A stretch of DNA of 13,060 bases from Clostridiaceae bacterium (GTDB lineage Bacteria; Bacillota_A; Clostridia; Acetivibrionales; Acetivibrionaceae): NCBI GenBank assembly GCA_012513545.1, contig JAAZCB010000966.1, positions 1-13,060 on the forward strand. The letters are read 5' to 3'. The position numbers and the translations under genes are program-made. Below are positions 7,828-13,060 of this stretch, piece by piece. Below the pieces are notes generated by a model. The model was not told the DNA's origin and searched no databases. It saw only the letters and a list, made by a program, of their open reading frames with translations. Position 1 is the stretch's first letter; every line of letters begins with the position of its first letter.

Positions 7828-8697
7828 TTATTTTATGCCGTTATCAATGAGGTATTTTGTTATAGGTGAATCAATAGGCAGTACAATAGTCTTGTCTCCT
7901 TTGAGTGATTTCTTCATAGCTTCAAGTGATCTTATAAACTCGTAGAATTCCTTCTTTTCACCTGAGTAGGCATCAGCCAGAATTCTGATATATTCAGCCT
8001 CTCCTTCACCGATTAGTTCCTGTTCTTTTGCTTTAGCCTGGGATATAAGGATATTTTTCTCCTTATCCACCTCATTTTTTATCTTCATTGCTTCACGTTC
8101 ACCCTCAGCTTTATATTGACCCGCTATCTTTTGCCTCTCGGAAATCATCCTTGAATAAACAGTTTCCTCATTCTCAGGAGGAAGATCAAGCTTTTTGATA
8201 TTAACATCATGAATTGTAATACCATAGGTCGCAAGCTGTCTTGCAACCTCTTTTGTTATTGTGTCATTCAATTCCCCTCTGCCGGATAACTTTTCATCTA
8301 TTATACTGGCTTGTTCAATCGTACCGATAGTGTTTTTAACAGAGTTATAAACAGCAGCATCAATTCTTTTTTCCGCTTCGGCAACATAGGTTACAGACTT
8401 TACAAACTCCAGAGGATTTGTAATCTGCCAGATAACGTAGTTATCTACAACCATGGCCTTCTTATCTTTTGTAAGAACATTCGAAGCCGCCAGATCATAC
8501 ATTACTTTCTTTTTTGATAGTGTAAATTTGCTGTCTATAAAGGGAGTCTTAAAGTACAGCCCTGCTTTATCTTTTGTTTCAACAATCTTTCCGAATCTTC
8601 TTATACTAACGTATTCACCCTCTTTTACTATATAGGCACTGGTAAATATCAAAATAACCGTCAGGATAATTCCAACCCCAATAATCACCTTTTTCAT
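7828..8697 (-). CDS. hflC: HflC, SPFH/band-7 membrane protein
   Basis: HflC pairs with HflK in a large membrane-anchored cage that, in E. coli, surrounds and modulates the FtsH protease. The 289-residue protein has one N-terminal membrane anchor (about 4-23), an SPFH/band-7 domain opening EGEYVSIRRFGKIVETKDKAGLYFKTPF (written here only to mark residues 26-53), and a charged helical region (about 175-235). It then shows the HflC signature EFYEFIRSLEAMKKSL (250-265) and a short tail with LPIDSPITKYL. Length is close to the family norm. The ATG at 8697 lies 1 nt past the hflK stop codon, with its GGAGGAG site overlapping the end of hflK, so the two are translationally coupled. No ftsH or protease gene is in the window. 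Confidence 0.93.
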   Translation of the reverse strand: MKKVIIGVGIILTVILIFTSAYIVKEGEYVSIRRFGKIVETKDKAGLYFKTPFIDSKFTLSKKKVMYDLAASNVLTKDKKAMVVDNYVIWQITNPLEFVKSVTYVAEAEKRIDAAVYNSVKNTIGTIEQASIIDEKLSGRGELNDTITKEVARQLATYGITIHDVNIKKLDLPPENEETVYSRMISERQKIAGQYKAEGEREAMKIKNEVDKEKNILISQAKAKEQELIGEGEAEYIRILADAYSGEKKEFYEFIRSLEAMKKSLKGDKTIVLPIDSPITKYLIDNGIK

Positions 8698-8698
8698 A

Positions 8699-9655
8699 TT
8701 ATTCTCCTCCTTGTGAATTGAATGGCTTTAAAGGAACAAGCTTCTGAATGCTTCCCGAATTATCCTCTACATAAACCTGTACTCCTGGCAGTATTTCTTC
8801 CATAGCCTCAAGGTAGAGTCTTGTTTTTGTTATGTCCTTATAGTTCTTATATTCCTCATACATCTTCTGAAACTTGGCAACCTGACCTTTTGCATCGTTT
8901 ATTCTTGTTTCCTTTTGCGATTCTGCATTGCGCACAATTCTATCCGCTTCAGCTTCTGCCTTCGGAATTTCGGAATACTTGTACTGGTTTGCTTCGTTTA
9001 TGGCAGTTTCCATCCCCTGCTTGGCATTTTCAACATTTCTGAAGGCTTCCTTTACCTGCTCGGTAGGTGCTTCCGAATCCTGAATCTTTACATCTATTAA
9101 CTGAACACCTATATCGTACATTTCAAGATTTTTTATTAACTTGTCCTTTATTTCACTTTGAATTGCTATCTTGCCACTGGTTAAAACCTCATCAATCCCT
9201 GATGACCCTACTACCGAACGTGCAGCACTTAAACCTGCATTCCTTAGAATGTTCTCAGGATTCTTAGCCTCAAAAAGGTATTTCCGAGGGTCTGATATCT
9301 TCCATTCAATATAAAAGTCTATCTTGACAATATTAAAGTCTCCTGTAATCATTTTAGCTTCATCATCCACAGACTCATACTGATTATTACCCTTGTCCCT
9401 GTATCCTAAAGTCAACTGCTGTCTCTTCTGAACTGGTACTTTTATAACTGACTGTATCGGATCTGGAAATTTCAAATGCATTCCTGCTCCTTCGATTCCT
9501 GTAACCTCCCCGAAGGTAAGCACAACTGCCTGTTCCTGGTCATATACCGTATACCACAGATTGGAAAACACAACTACCGCAGCAATAAGGATAACCACAC
9601 CCACAATCACCTTGACGGGTAATTTTTTGACATTCCTGGCGTTTACAACATCCAT
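8699..9655 (-). CDS. hflK: HflK, SPFH/band-7 membrane protein
   Basis: Partner of HflC in the band-7 membrane complex. The 318-residue form starts MDVVNARNVKKLPVKV and has one membrane helix (about 12-33) followed by YTVYDQEQAVVLTFGEV, the typical HflK start of the SPFH domain. The motif AGMHLKFPDPIQSVIKVPVQ corresponds to the HflK GxHxKfPfPi region. A long charged helix (about 205-275) precedes the C-terminal RLYLEAMEEILPGVQVYVED, also a family hallmark. An in-frame GTG at 9703 would add 16 residues but has no ribosome binding site. The ATG at 9655 has AGGGGG nine bases upstream and was chosen. It is the first gene of a two-gene operon and lies about 250 nt from the convergently unrelated 3D-protein gene end. 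Confidence 0.92.
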   Translation of the reverse strand: MDVVNARNVKKLPVKVIVGVVILIAAVVVFSNLWYTVYDQEQAVVLTFGEVTGIEGAGMHLKFPDPIQSVIKVPVQKRQQLTLGYRDKGNNQYESVDDEAKMITGDFNIVKIDFYIEWKISDPRKYLFEAKNPENILRNAGLSAARSVVGSSGIDEVLTSGKIAIQSEIKDKLIKNLEMYDIGVQLIDVKIQDSEAPTEQVKEAFRNVENAKQGMETAINEANQYKYSEIPKAEAEADRIVRNAESQKETRINDAKGQVAKFQKMYEEYKNYKDITKTRLYLEAMEEILPGVQVYVEDNSGSIQKLVPLKPFNSQGGE

Positions 9656-9664
9656 TAATTCTAA

Positions 9665-9670
9665 CCCCCT
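9665..9670 (-). promoter_or_regulatory. Ribosome binding site deciding the hflK start
   Basis: AGGGGG on the minus strand, 9 nt before ATG 9655. It supports this start over the in-frame GTG at 9703, which is preceded only by A-rich sequence. Confidence 0.65.
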
Positions 9671-9814
9671 GTTTTTATGATAGATTGGAATAATTAAACC
9701 CACTTTTTGTAAGCGAAAAACCCCGGAAGTGAAAGAAGTTTTTCATCTAAAATAGTTTACGTTAAATTAACATAAATGTTTATTGAGATTCTTTTTATCA
9801 ATAAGTTCTATACC

Positions 9815-9844
9815 AATATAACATTTTTAAGTCCATTCTATCAA
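9815..9844 (-). promoter_or_regulatory. Candidate sigma-A promoter of hflK-hflC
   Basis: TTGATA (9839-9844) and TATATT (9815-9820) on the minus strand are 18 nt apart, each with one mismatch to consensus. This gives a leader of about 150 nt before hflK. The leader holds a 5-1-5 palindrome (9761-9771) and a 7-bp inverted repeat GAAAAAC/GTTTTTC (9715-9721 and 9738-9744). Confidence 0.5.
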
Positions 9845-9863
9845 TTAAAACTAATAGAAACAA

Positions 9864-9897
9864 ATAGAAAAATGGTGCCTGTTATACGACAAGCACC
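9864..9897 (-). terminator. Rho-independent terminator of the 3D-domain gene
   Basis: On the minus strand GGTGCTTGT (9889-9897) pairs with ACAGGCACC (9874-9882), with one G-U pair and a 6-nt loop, then ATTTTTCTATTT. It begins 7 nt past the stop codon of the 3D-domain gene. Confidence 0.88.
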
Positions 9898-9904
9898 CTT
9901 TTCT

Positions 9905-10717
9905 TTAAATCTTTACGTCTTCTACTTTCCCAGTACCAAGCTTGATAAGATACACATCCCAGTAATCCGTTCCAAGCTTTTTTGCAAAGTTTCTATCAAA
10001 TACTGCAAAGTCAAACCTGTATTTTCCCTTGATTGCACTACCAGTATCCATTGCTACAGCATAACCCAATCCTTTTATATAAAATATTGTTCCAAGCGGC
10101 CAGTACTTTTTATCAACTGCAACTGATACACCTGGAATTATGGGTTTTCCGGAGTTTGTAATCCCATTATTGTTGCCACATTCATCTTTACAAGGAGTAT
10201 ACGCTGTTCCATGGAACTTTCCTACATAATCCCCTCTCTCCACCTTTTTACTTGGACTCAAGTCGTTAAACGAGGTATAGTTCTGAGGTTTTATGCCTAC
10301 TGAAGCCGCTTTTTTTAAAGTATTCTGGAGCTCAATATTATCCTGTGAAAGTTCAGCATTTATTTCTTCAAGTTCCCTGTTTCTTATTCTAAGCTCTTCA
10401 AGTTCCTTGCTTATCTCCTCATTTTGATTGATAATGTTGCTGAATTCTTTTTTTAAAACTACATAATCGCTGCTCAAATCTTCATTCAAGCATTCCAGGT
10501 TACCTTTCTCCTCCGACATGGCTTTAATCCTTAAAAAAGCGTCTCTAAACTGCTTGTTTGTATCATTGTACCAGTTATATATAATCAAATTGTTAACTAC
10601 CAAGGCCAATATTACTATAAACATGACGTATATTATCAAACCATATATTTTTTTTACTTTTTTCACTGTCACGTACTTCTGAGGCTCACTTAATGACGGT
10701 GCCTCATCGCTAAGCAT
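9905..10717 (-). CDS. Membrane-anchored coiled-coil protein with C-terminal 3D domain
   Basis: A 270-residue protein that probably acts on peptidoglycan outside the membrane. A short cytoplasmic tail is followed by one membrane helix (about 24-46), a long Glu/Leu-rich coiled coil (about 55-137), a linker, and a 3D domain (about 165-262). The 3D domain is a double-psi barrel related to MltA lytic transglycosylases. Its three namesake aspartates appear to be D224 in AMDTGSAIKG, D236 in RFDFAVF and D241. The preceding NNNGITNSGKPIIPGVSVAVD and YWPLGTIFYI are typical. Two cysteines (C176 and C180) lie close together in TPCKDEC. The ATG at 10717 has AAGGAGG eight bases upstream. It is monocistronic, with its own terminator. 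It resembles YocH/YuiC-type 3D proteins, but the exact substrate and role are not known. Confidence 0.88.
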   Translation of the reverse strand: MLSDEAPSLSEPQKYVTVKKVKKIYGLIIYVMFIVILALVVNNLIIYNWYNDTNKQFRDAFLRIKAMSEEKGNLECLNEDLSSDYVVLKKEFSNIINQNEEISKELEELRIRNRELEEINAELSQDNIELQNTLKKAASVGIKPQNYTSFNDLSPSKKVERGDYVGKFHGTAYTPCKDECGNNNGITNSGKPIIPGVSVAVDKKYWPLGTIFYIKGLGYAVAMDTGSAIKGKYRFDFAVFDRNFAKKLGTDYWDVYLIKLGTGKVEDVKI

Positions 10718-10800
10718 ATTTTCTTCCTCCTTAAATTCAGGTGTTAATATAAATTATTATCATTTTTTTAAATTCTATGCATTTTTAATTTCTTATTTTT

Positions 10801-10828
10801 TATCTATGTAAATACTTTTTGAATATTT
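10801..10828 (-). promoter_or_regulatory. Weak sigma-E-like promoter candidate for the 3D-domain gene
   Basis: On the minus strand AAATATT (10822-10828) and CATAGATA (10801-10808) are 13 nt apart. They resemble the B. subtilis sigma-E pattern (-35 KMATATT, -10 CATAYANT), with one mismatch in the -35 and two in the -10. The predicted leader is about 75 nt. The region is AT-rich, so this is tentative. Confidence 0.25.
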
Positions 10829-11012
10829 CACTCTGAAAGGTGCAAAATTATCGCTAGAAAATTTCACCCCCACCCAAAATGCAAAAGGTAGGGAACACTG
10901 TATCCTAGCCCCTTGGCAGGAATTTATTGGCCTATTCCGCTGTCCTGATGCTGTGAGTATAGAATTCTGTGACAAGCCTGTCTTGATAATTGCTTATTTA
11001 AGATACTATATA
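10824..11012 (+). pseudogene. Coding-like, G+C-richer fragment of unknown origin
   Basis: Within the 558-nt gap between the 3D-domain gene and the hypothetical gene, about 10838-10985 is visibly richer in G+C than its flanks. On the plus strand an open frame of about 60 codons without a start codon reads GAKLSLENFTPTQNAKG, then EHCILAPWQEFIGLFRCPD, then AVSIEFCDKPVLIIAYL before a stop codon near 11010. It looks like the C-terminal end of a truncated gene. The opposite strand also has an open frame (10793-10975, 60 aa, beginning MSQNSILTASGQ) with no ribosome binding site. I do not recognise either protein. A structured RNA is another possibility. Confidence 0.3.
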
Positions 11013-11116
11013 TAAACTTTTTCAATATTCAGGTCTGTTAATGTTATATATTCTATAATATCTTTTGTTTTTAAATACCAAAATTTCATGAAACCATTAA
11101 AAATTATAATTTTACT

Positions 11117-11160
11117 GGTCGAAGTGACAGGAGTTGAACCTGCAACCTCTTGTACCCCAA
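11117..11160 (-). repeat. Partial tRNA-Pro copy (3' half)
   Basis: These 44 nt match 12828-12871, the 3' half of the intact tRNA-Pro(GGG), at 41 positions and in the same orientation. They cover the encoded CCA, T-arm and anticodon loop. The similarity starts exactly at the CCA end. All three differences are transitions (G to A or C to T on the plus strand). The 5' half is missing or disrupted: only a 7-base match, CTACACC at 11211-11217, resembles the normal 5' region, and it is about 25 nt too far away. It could be a tRNA pseudogene or the leftover attachment site of an integrated element. Confidence 0.8.
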
Positions 11161-11275
11161 GCGTAGGAAAAATCCTCAAAACATTACTTACTGTAAGATC
11201 ATAATTTTTTCTACACCATTTTATTATTCTTGATCGACAAGGGTATAAAATGTAGTTTTACAGTTATATAGTTTA

Positions 11276-11689
11276 TTACTTTTCATTGATTGAAACACCT
11301 ATACGTTTACAAACATGATTGATCAATTCCTTTAATTCATTTCTTTTGTCCTGCAATAAAGGTCTTTTATCTTTATATTTTTGATAATAGTTTTCAACAC
11401 ATTTATCTAAAGAGTCATAACTTTTCTGTTGCACAACTGCACTTATTGAATGGTATAAATTAATATTGTATTGATCCATAAATTCAAAGAAAAACTGTTT
11501 AGTTTGTTCGGATAACCCATCTAAATATAAAAAATTATCTTTATATTGAAGTCTTCGATTTATTTTATTTTTGATAGCGCCTAATATTATTCTATTAGAT
11601 TCATTTGTGGATTTTTTCTCTGCCCACTCAATTACTGATTTTAGTAATGTTATTTCATCATGTGTAAGACCCAATTTAAATTGTTCCAT
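11276..11689 (-). CDS. Hypothetical protein, 137 aa
   Basis: I do not recognise this protein. It is soluble, with no signal peptide or membrane segment, mostly helical in character, and rich in Lys, Asn, Gln, Tyr and Phe. Residues 1-50 (GLTHDEITLLKSVIEWAEKK onward) look like a small helical hairpin; the middle (about 55-95) is aromatic-rich and the C-terminal third is strongly basic. It is more AT-rich than the ger and hfl genes. The ATG at 11689 has AAAGGTG about 5 nt upstream and an extended -10 promoter before that, so expression is plausible. It stands alone between a partial tRNA-Pro copy and IS21 remnants, a setting typical of horizontally acquired accessory genes. Confidence 0.68.
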   Translation of the reverse strand: MEQFKLGLTHDEITLLKSVIEWAEKKSTNESNRIILGAIKNKINRRLQYKDNFLYLDGLSEQTKQFFFEFMDQYNINLYHSISAVVQQKSYDSLDKCVENYYQKYKDKRPLLQDKRNELKELINHVCKRIGVSINEK

Positions 11690-11724
11690 AGAATCACCTT
11701 TATTTCTCTGAATTTATCAACCAC

Positions 11725-11733
11725 ATTATACCA
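11725..11733 (-). promoter_or_regulatory. Extended -10 promoter of the 137-aa gene
   Basis: On the minus strand TGGTATAAT (11725-11733) is a consensus TATAAT with the upstream TG of an extended -10. There is no good -35 (TTTTAT at 17 nt). The predicted leader is about 28 nt. Confidence 0.65.
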
Positions 11734-11748
11734 TACTAGTTTACAAAA

Positions 11749-11776
11749 TAAAAAAAAGAATTCCTATTGAAGGAAT
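11749..11776 (-). terminator. Terminator-like hairpin upstream of the 137-aa gene
   Basis: On the minus strand ATTCCT (11771-11776) and AGGAAT (11760-11765) pair around a 5-nt loop and run into TCTTTTTTTTATTTT. It would stop minus-strand readthrough from the IS remnant, just upstream of the extended -10 promoter. Confidence 0.5.
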
Positions 11777-11906
11777 AAAAAGTTTCTTTTTATGACAATA
11801 TAATCATTTGTAAAATACTAAGATAAAAAGTAGATTTTATTCAGAACTATAAAAACAAAATCGTAATTTTATGTGGTTTGTATAGAACTTTAGACCTATG
11901 AGAAAT

Positions 11907-11936
11907 AAGACTGGCTGATATGGCTGGTCTTTTTCT
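11907..11936 (+). terminator. Orphan plus-strand terminator
   Basis: AAGACTGGC (11907-11915) pairs fully with GCTGGTCTT (11923-11931), with two G-U pairs and a 7-nt loop, followed by TTTTTCTTG. No plus-strand gene ends upstream of it. The remaining 11777-12116 stretch holds no supportable gene; it contains this hairpin and the IS-end-like repeats. Confidence 0.65.
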
Positions 11937-12024
11937 TGTGAAAACACATAAAAAAAGGGTATTTAATTCTTTATGTAGAATATTTCCTTAAACGCTTTTT
12001 GATGGGGGTTAATCGTGAATAATG

Positions 12025-12106
12025 ACTTGCAATTATGGTATTCTAAATGTTTTTTGCAAGTAAAAAGTGCATAAAAATGCTTCATATTTGTGCATAAGAC
12101 ACTTGC
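12025..12106. repeat. Repeat cluster beyond the istB stop codon, probable IS21-type end
   Basis: ACTTGCAA (12025-12032) and TTGCAAGT (12054-12061) are an exact 8-bp inverted repeat. GTGCATAA occurs twice (12067-12074 and 12090-12097), and ACTTGC recurs at 12101-12106. IS21-family elements carry short multiple repeats near their ends, and this cluster lies just beyond the istB stop codon. The exact element end was not resolved. Confidence 0.4.
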
Positions 12107-12116
12107 CTAAAAAAAT

Positions 12117-12383
12117 TTAACCATTCATTCTTTCCATAGCCTCTGTAAGCCTATTGCTATCTCCTGTAAAGGAAATAATGTGGGCATGATGTACAAGTCT
12201 ATCTACTAAAGCCGAAGTAAGCTTTGTATCTCCAAATACAGATGACCACTGACCAAACTCTAGGTTAGTTGTAACAATTATACTCTGACTTTCATAGCAG
12301 TCAGCTATAACATTAAACAGCAGTTCTGATCCTACTTGTTCGAAAGGTATATACCCAACCTCATCAAGCACCAATAGCTCACA
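12117..12383 (-). pseudogene. istB: IS21-family helper ATPase IstB, 5'-truncated
   Basis: The C-terminal part of IstB, the AAA+ helper ATPase of IS21-type transposition. The frame opens at about [18 protein letters not shown], the Walker B region, and continues through [18 protein letters not shown] (the sensor-like TTNL segment) and [19 protein letters not shown] (the conserved DRxxH motif) to a natural stop codon. The Walker A half and the partner transposase IstA are absent. About 85 residues remain of a protein usually near 250. The break is near 12380, where the sequence abuts an oppositely oriented IstB fragment. A TTG at 12374 is the first possible start but has no sign of use. It is non-functional as a transposition gene. 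Confidence 0.88.
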
Positions 12384-12547
12384 CCAAGTGGTATGACTTG
12401 TTTCCTGATCCTACAATAGCAGATGCCATTATGGATAGAGTAATGCACAACTCATATATCCTGCCTCTTGATTCAAAAAAATCCATGAGAGAAGTTATTG
12501 TAGTGAAAACAATAAATGGTATTGAAAAAAGTGGTGTATTATCATAA
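12380..12547 (+). pseudogene. Second IstB-like C-terminal fragment, opposite orientation
   Basis: On the plus strand an open frame without a start codon reads [20 protein letters not shown], then HNSYILPLDSKKSMREV, ending at TAA 12545-12547. The [18 protein letters not shown] block and the following basic SMR motif match the C-terminus of IstB-type IS21 helper proteins. It is of a different subtype from the minus-strand copy, so it is not an inverted duplicate. Only about 55 residues survive. The two fragments are joined head to head (5'-truncated sides together) at about 12380-12388, which suggests recombination or deletion between two IS elements. Confidence 0.72.
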
Positions 12548-12685
12548 AATCAAATCAACAGACAAGGTGTCCGGATTTTCCGGTTTAGTGTCCGGATAAT
12601 TCCGGAATCGGATAAACCGAAATACGCAATCTTCTAATACTTGATATTAGCAAGTTCTAGACACATTTTTTATACACCACTTTTT
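12526..12685. repeat. 14-bp perfect inverted repeat spanning the IS end
   Basis: AAAAAGTGGTGTAT (12526-12539) and ATACACCACTTTTT (12672-12685) are exact inverted copies 132 nt apart. The left copy is inside the end of the plus-strand IstB fragment and the right copy is in noncoding sequence. Purpose unknown; possibly part of an element terminus. Confidence 0.5.
12567..12606. repeat. IS21-type end repeats downstream of the plus-strand IstB fragment
   Basis: GTGTCCGGAT occurs at 12567-12576 and 12588-12597, 21 nt apart, and TCCGGA recurs at 12601-12606. Short repeated motifs of this kind just past istB are usual for IS21-type ends. The terminal base and target-site duplication were not identified. 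The rest of 12607-12772 shows only a 6-bp inverted repeat (CTAATA/TATTAG) and no gene. Confidence 0.5.
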
Positions 12686-12772
12686 ACACTAAAATACAAG
12701 ATACTACACAATATTTTATGATAAATAACGCAACGAAACACCAGTTATTACCAAATAGCTTTCTTTTCACCT

Positions 12773-12809
12773 AAAAGAAAAAATCCCTGAAACACTTAAG
12801 TTTCAAGGA
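12773..12809 (-). terminator. Rho-independent terminator of tRNA-Pro
   Basis: On the minus strand TCCTTGAAAC (12800-12809) pairs with GTTTCAGGGA (12784-12793), with one G-U pair and a 6-nt loop, then TTTTTTCTTTT. It begins 18 nt past the tRNA CCA. Confidence 0.9.
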
Positions 12810-12827
12810 CTTCATCATATCTTCCTG

Positions 12828-12905
12828 TGGTCGGAGTGACAGGAGTTGAACCTGCGACCTCTTGCACCCCAAGCAAGCACTCATACCAAACTGAGCTACA
12901 CCCCG
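12828..12905 (-). tRNA. tRNA-Pro (anticodon GGG)
   Basis: The minus strand folds as a complete tRNA. The acceptor is CGGGGTG with CACTCCG, followed by discriminator A and an encoded CCA (12828-12830). The D arm contains AGCTCAGTTTGG. The anticodon stem is CTTGC/GCAAG around loop TTGGGGT, giving anticodon GGG. The T-arm is CAGGTTCAACTCCTG. Promoter and terminator are both adjacent, so it is a single-gene unit. Its 3' half is partly duplicated at 11117-11160. Confidence 0.95.
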
Positions 12906-12918
12906 ATAACGAGAATTA

Positions 12919-12947
12919 ATTATAACATACCTAAAATAAAATGTAAA
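12919..12947 (-). promoter_or_regulatory. Sigma-A promoter of tRNA-Pro
   Basis: On the minus strand TTTACA (12942-12947) and TATAAT (12919-12924) are 17 nt apart, and a TG precedes the -10 by one base. The predicted start is a few bases before the tRNA 5' end. Confidence 0.88.
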
Positions 12948-12976
12948 TATAAAAATTAAAAATTTGTCTTTAGTTT

Positions 12977-13021
12977 GTGATAAATTCACCCTTAAGATTA
13001 TCTCGTGATTCTTTCACCCTT
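12977..13021. repeat. Two direct repeats upstream of tRNA-Pro
   Basis: GTGAT-aaa-TTCACCCTT (12977-12993) and GTGAT-tct-TTCACCCTT (13005-13021) are identical outside the three central bases and are spaced 28 bp apart. Each contains GTGA...TCAC inverted arms. They lie upstream of the tRNA-Pro promoter. Function unknown. Confidence 0.5.
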
Positions 13022-13060
13022 CACGTATTTTTGATAGTCTTAAAGGATGGTATATACAAT

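Noticed and set aside
9776..10126. 116-aa plus-strand open frame
   Set aside because: It overlaps the 3D-domain gene, its terminator and the hflK promoter region, has no ribosome binding site, and lies antisense to a well-supported gene.
10793..10975. 60-aa minus-strand open frame (MSQNSILTASGQ...)
   Set aside because: No ribosome binding site or recognisable domain, and it lies opposite another open frame in the same G+C-richer stretch. Mentioned only within the unexplained fragment.
10840..10980. c-di-AMP (ydaO) riboswitch upstream of the 3D-domain gene
   Set aside because: A GGGGGTGAA segment on the minus strand recalls part of that motif, and such riboswitches control cell-wall genes. 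The other conserved blocks are missing.
12771..12989. 72-aa minus-strand open frame
   Set aside because: It spans the tRNA-Pro gene, its promoter and its terminator, so it is not a protein gene.
1..13060. CRISPR array or prophage module
   Set aside because: No regularly spaced repeats with spacers, no cas-like genes, and no integrase or phage structural genes are present.

Overview
The window looks like chromosome of a low-G+C, endospore-forming Firmicute of the class Clostridia. The coding sequences are AT-rich, start sites carry strong AAGGAGG-type ribosome binding sites, and there is a complete gerA-type spore germination operon. Nearly every gene is on the minus strand. I cannot name the species from the sequence alone.

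Layout, left to right. (1) 1-504: the N-terminal 168 codons of proC (pyrroline-5-carboxylate reductase), minus strand, running off the left edge. (2) 632-855: a plus-strand tRNA-Trp(CCA) unit with a near-consensus sigma-A promoter and a downstream terminator-like hairpin. (3) 897-3041: an orphan membrane histidine kinase (MASE3-like sensor, PAS, HisKA, HATPase) with no response regulator beside it. (4) 3272-7665: gerA-gerB-gerC plus a small two-helix membrane protein that fits the D subunit of germinant receptors. The gerA leader contains a sequence matching the forespore sigma-G consensus. (5) 7828-9655: hflK-hflC, two SPFH/band-7 membrane proteins, with a strong terminator separating them from the ger operon. 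(6) 9905-10717: a membrane-anchored coiled-coil protein ending in a 3D (Asp-Asp-Asp) domain, a family of cell-wall-active enzymes. (7) 10718-13060: a debris zone. It holds a G+C-richer coding-like fragment, a partial copy of tRNA-Pro, a short hypothetical gene with its own promoter, two 5'-truncated IS21-type IstB fragments joined back to back, IS-end-like repeats, and an intact tRNA-Pro(GGG) unit with promoter and terminator.

Functionally, the central genes concern the spore and the cell envelope. GerA, GerB, GerC and the small protein would form an inner-membrane germinant receptor. The 3D protein probably acts on peptidoglycan. HflK and HflC would scaffold or modulate membrane proteolysis by FtsH, which is not in the window. 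The orphan kinase could feed the sporulation phosphorelay, but that is inference from family knowledge and position.

I do not see a clearly new multi-gene system. The best leads are the candidate germinant-receptor D subunit, the sigma-G-like promoter with an embedded palindrome, the partial tRNA-Pro duplication beside IS wreckage, and the unexplained fragment at about 10824-11012.
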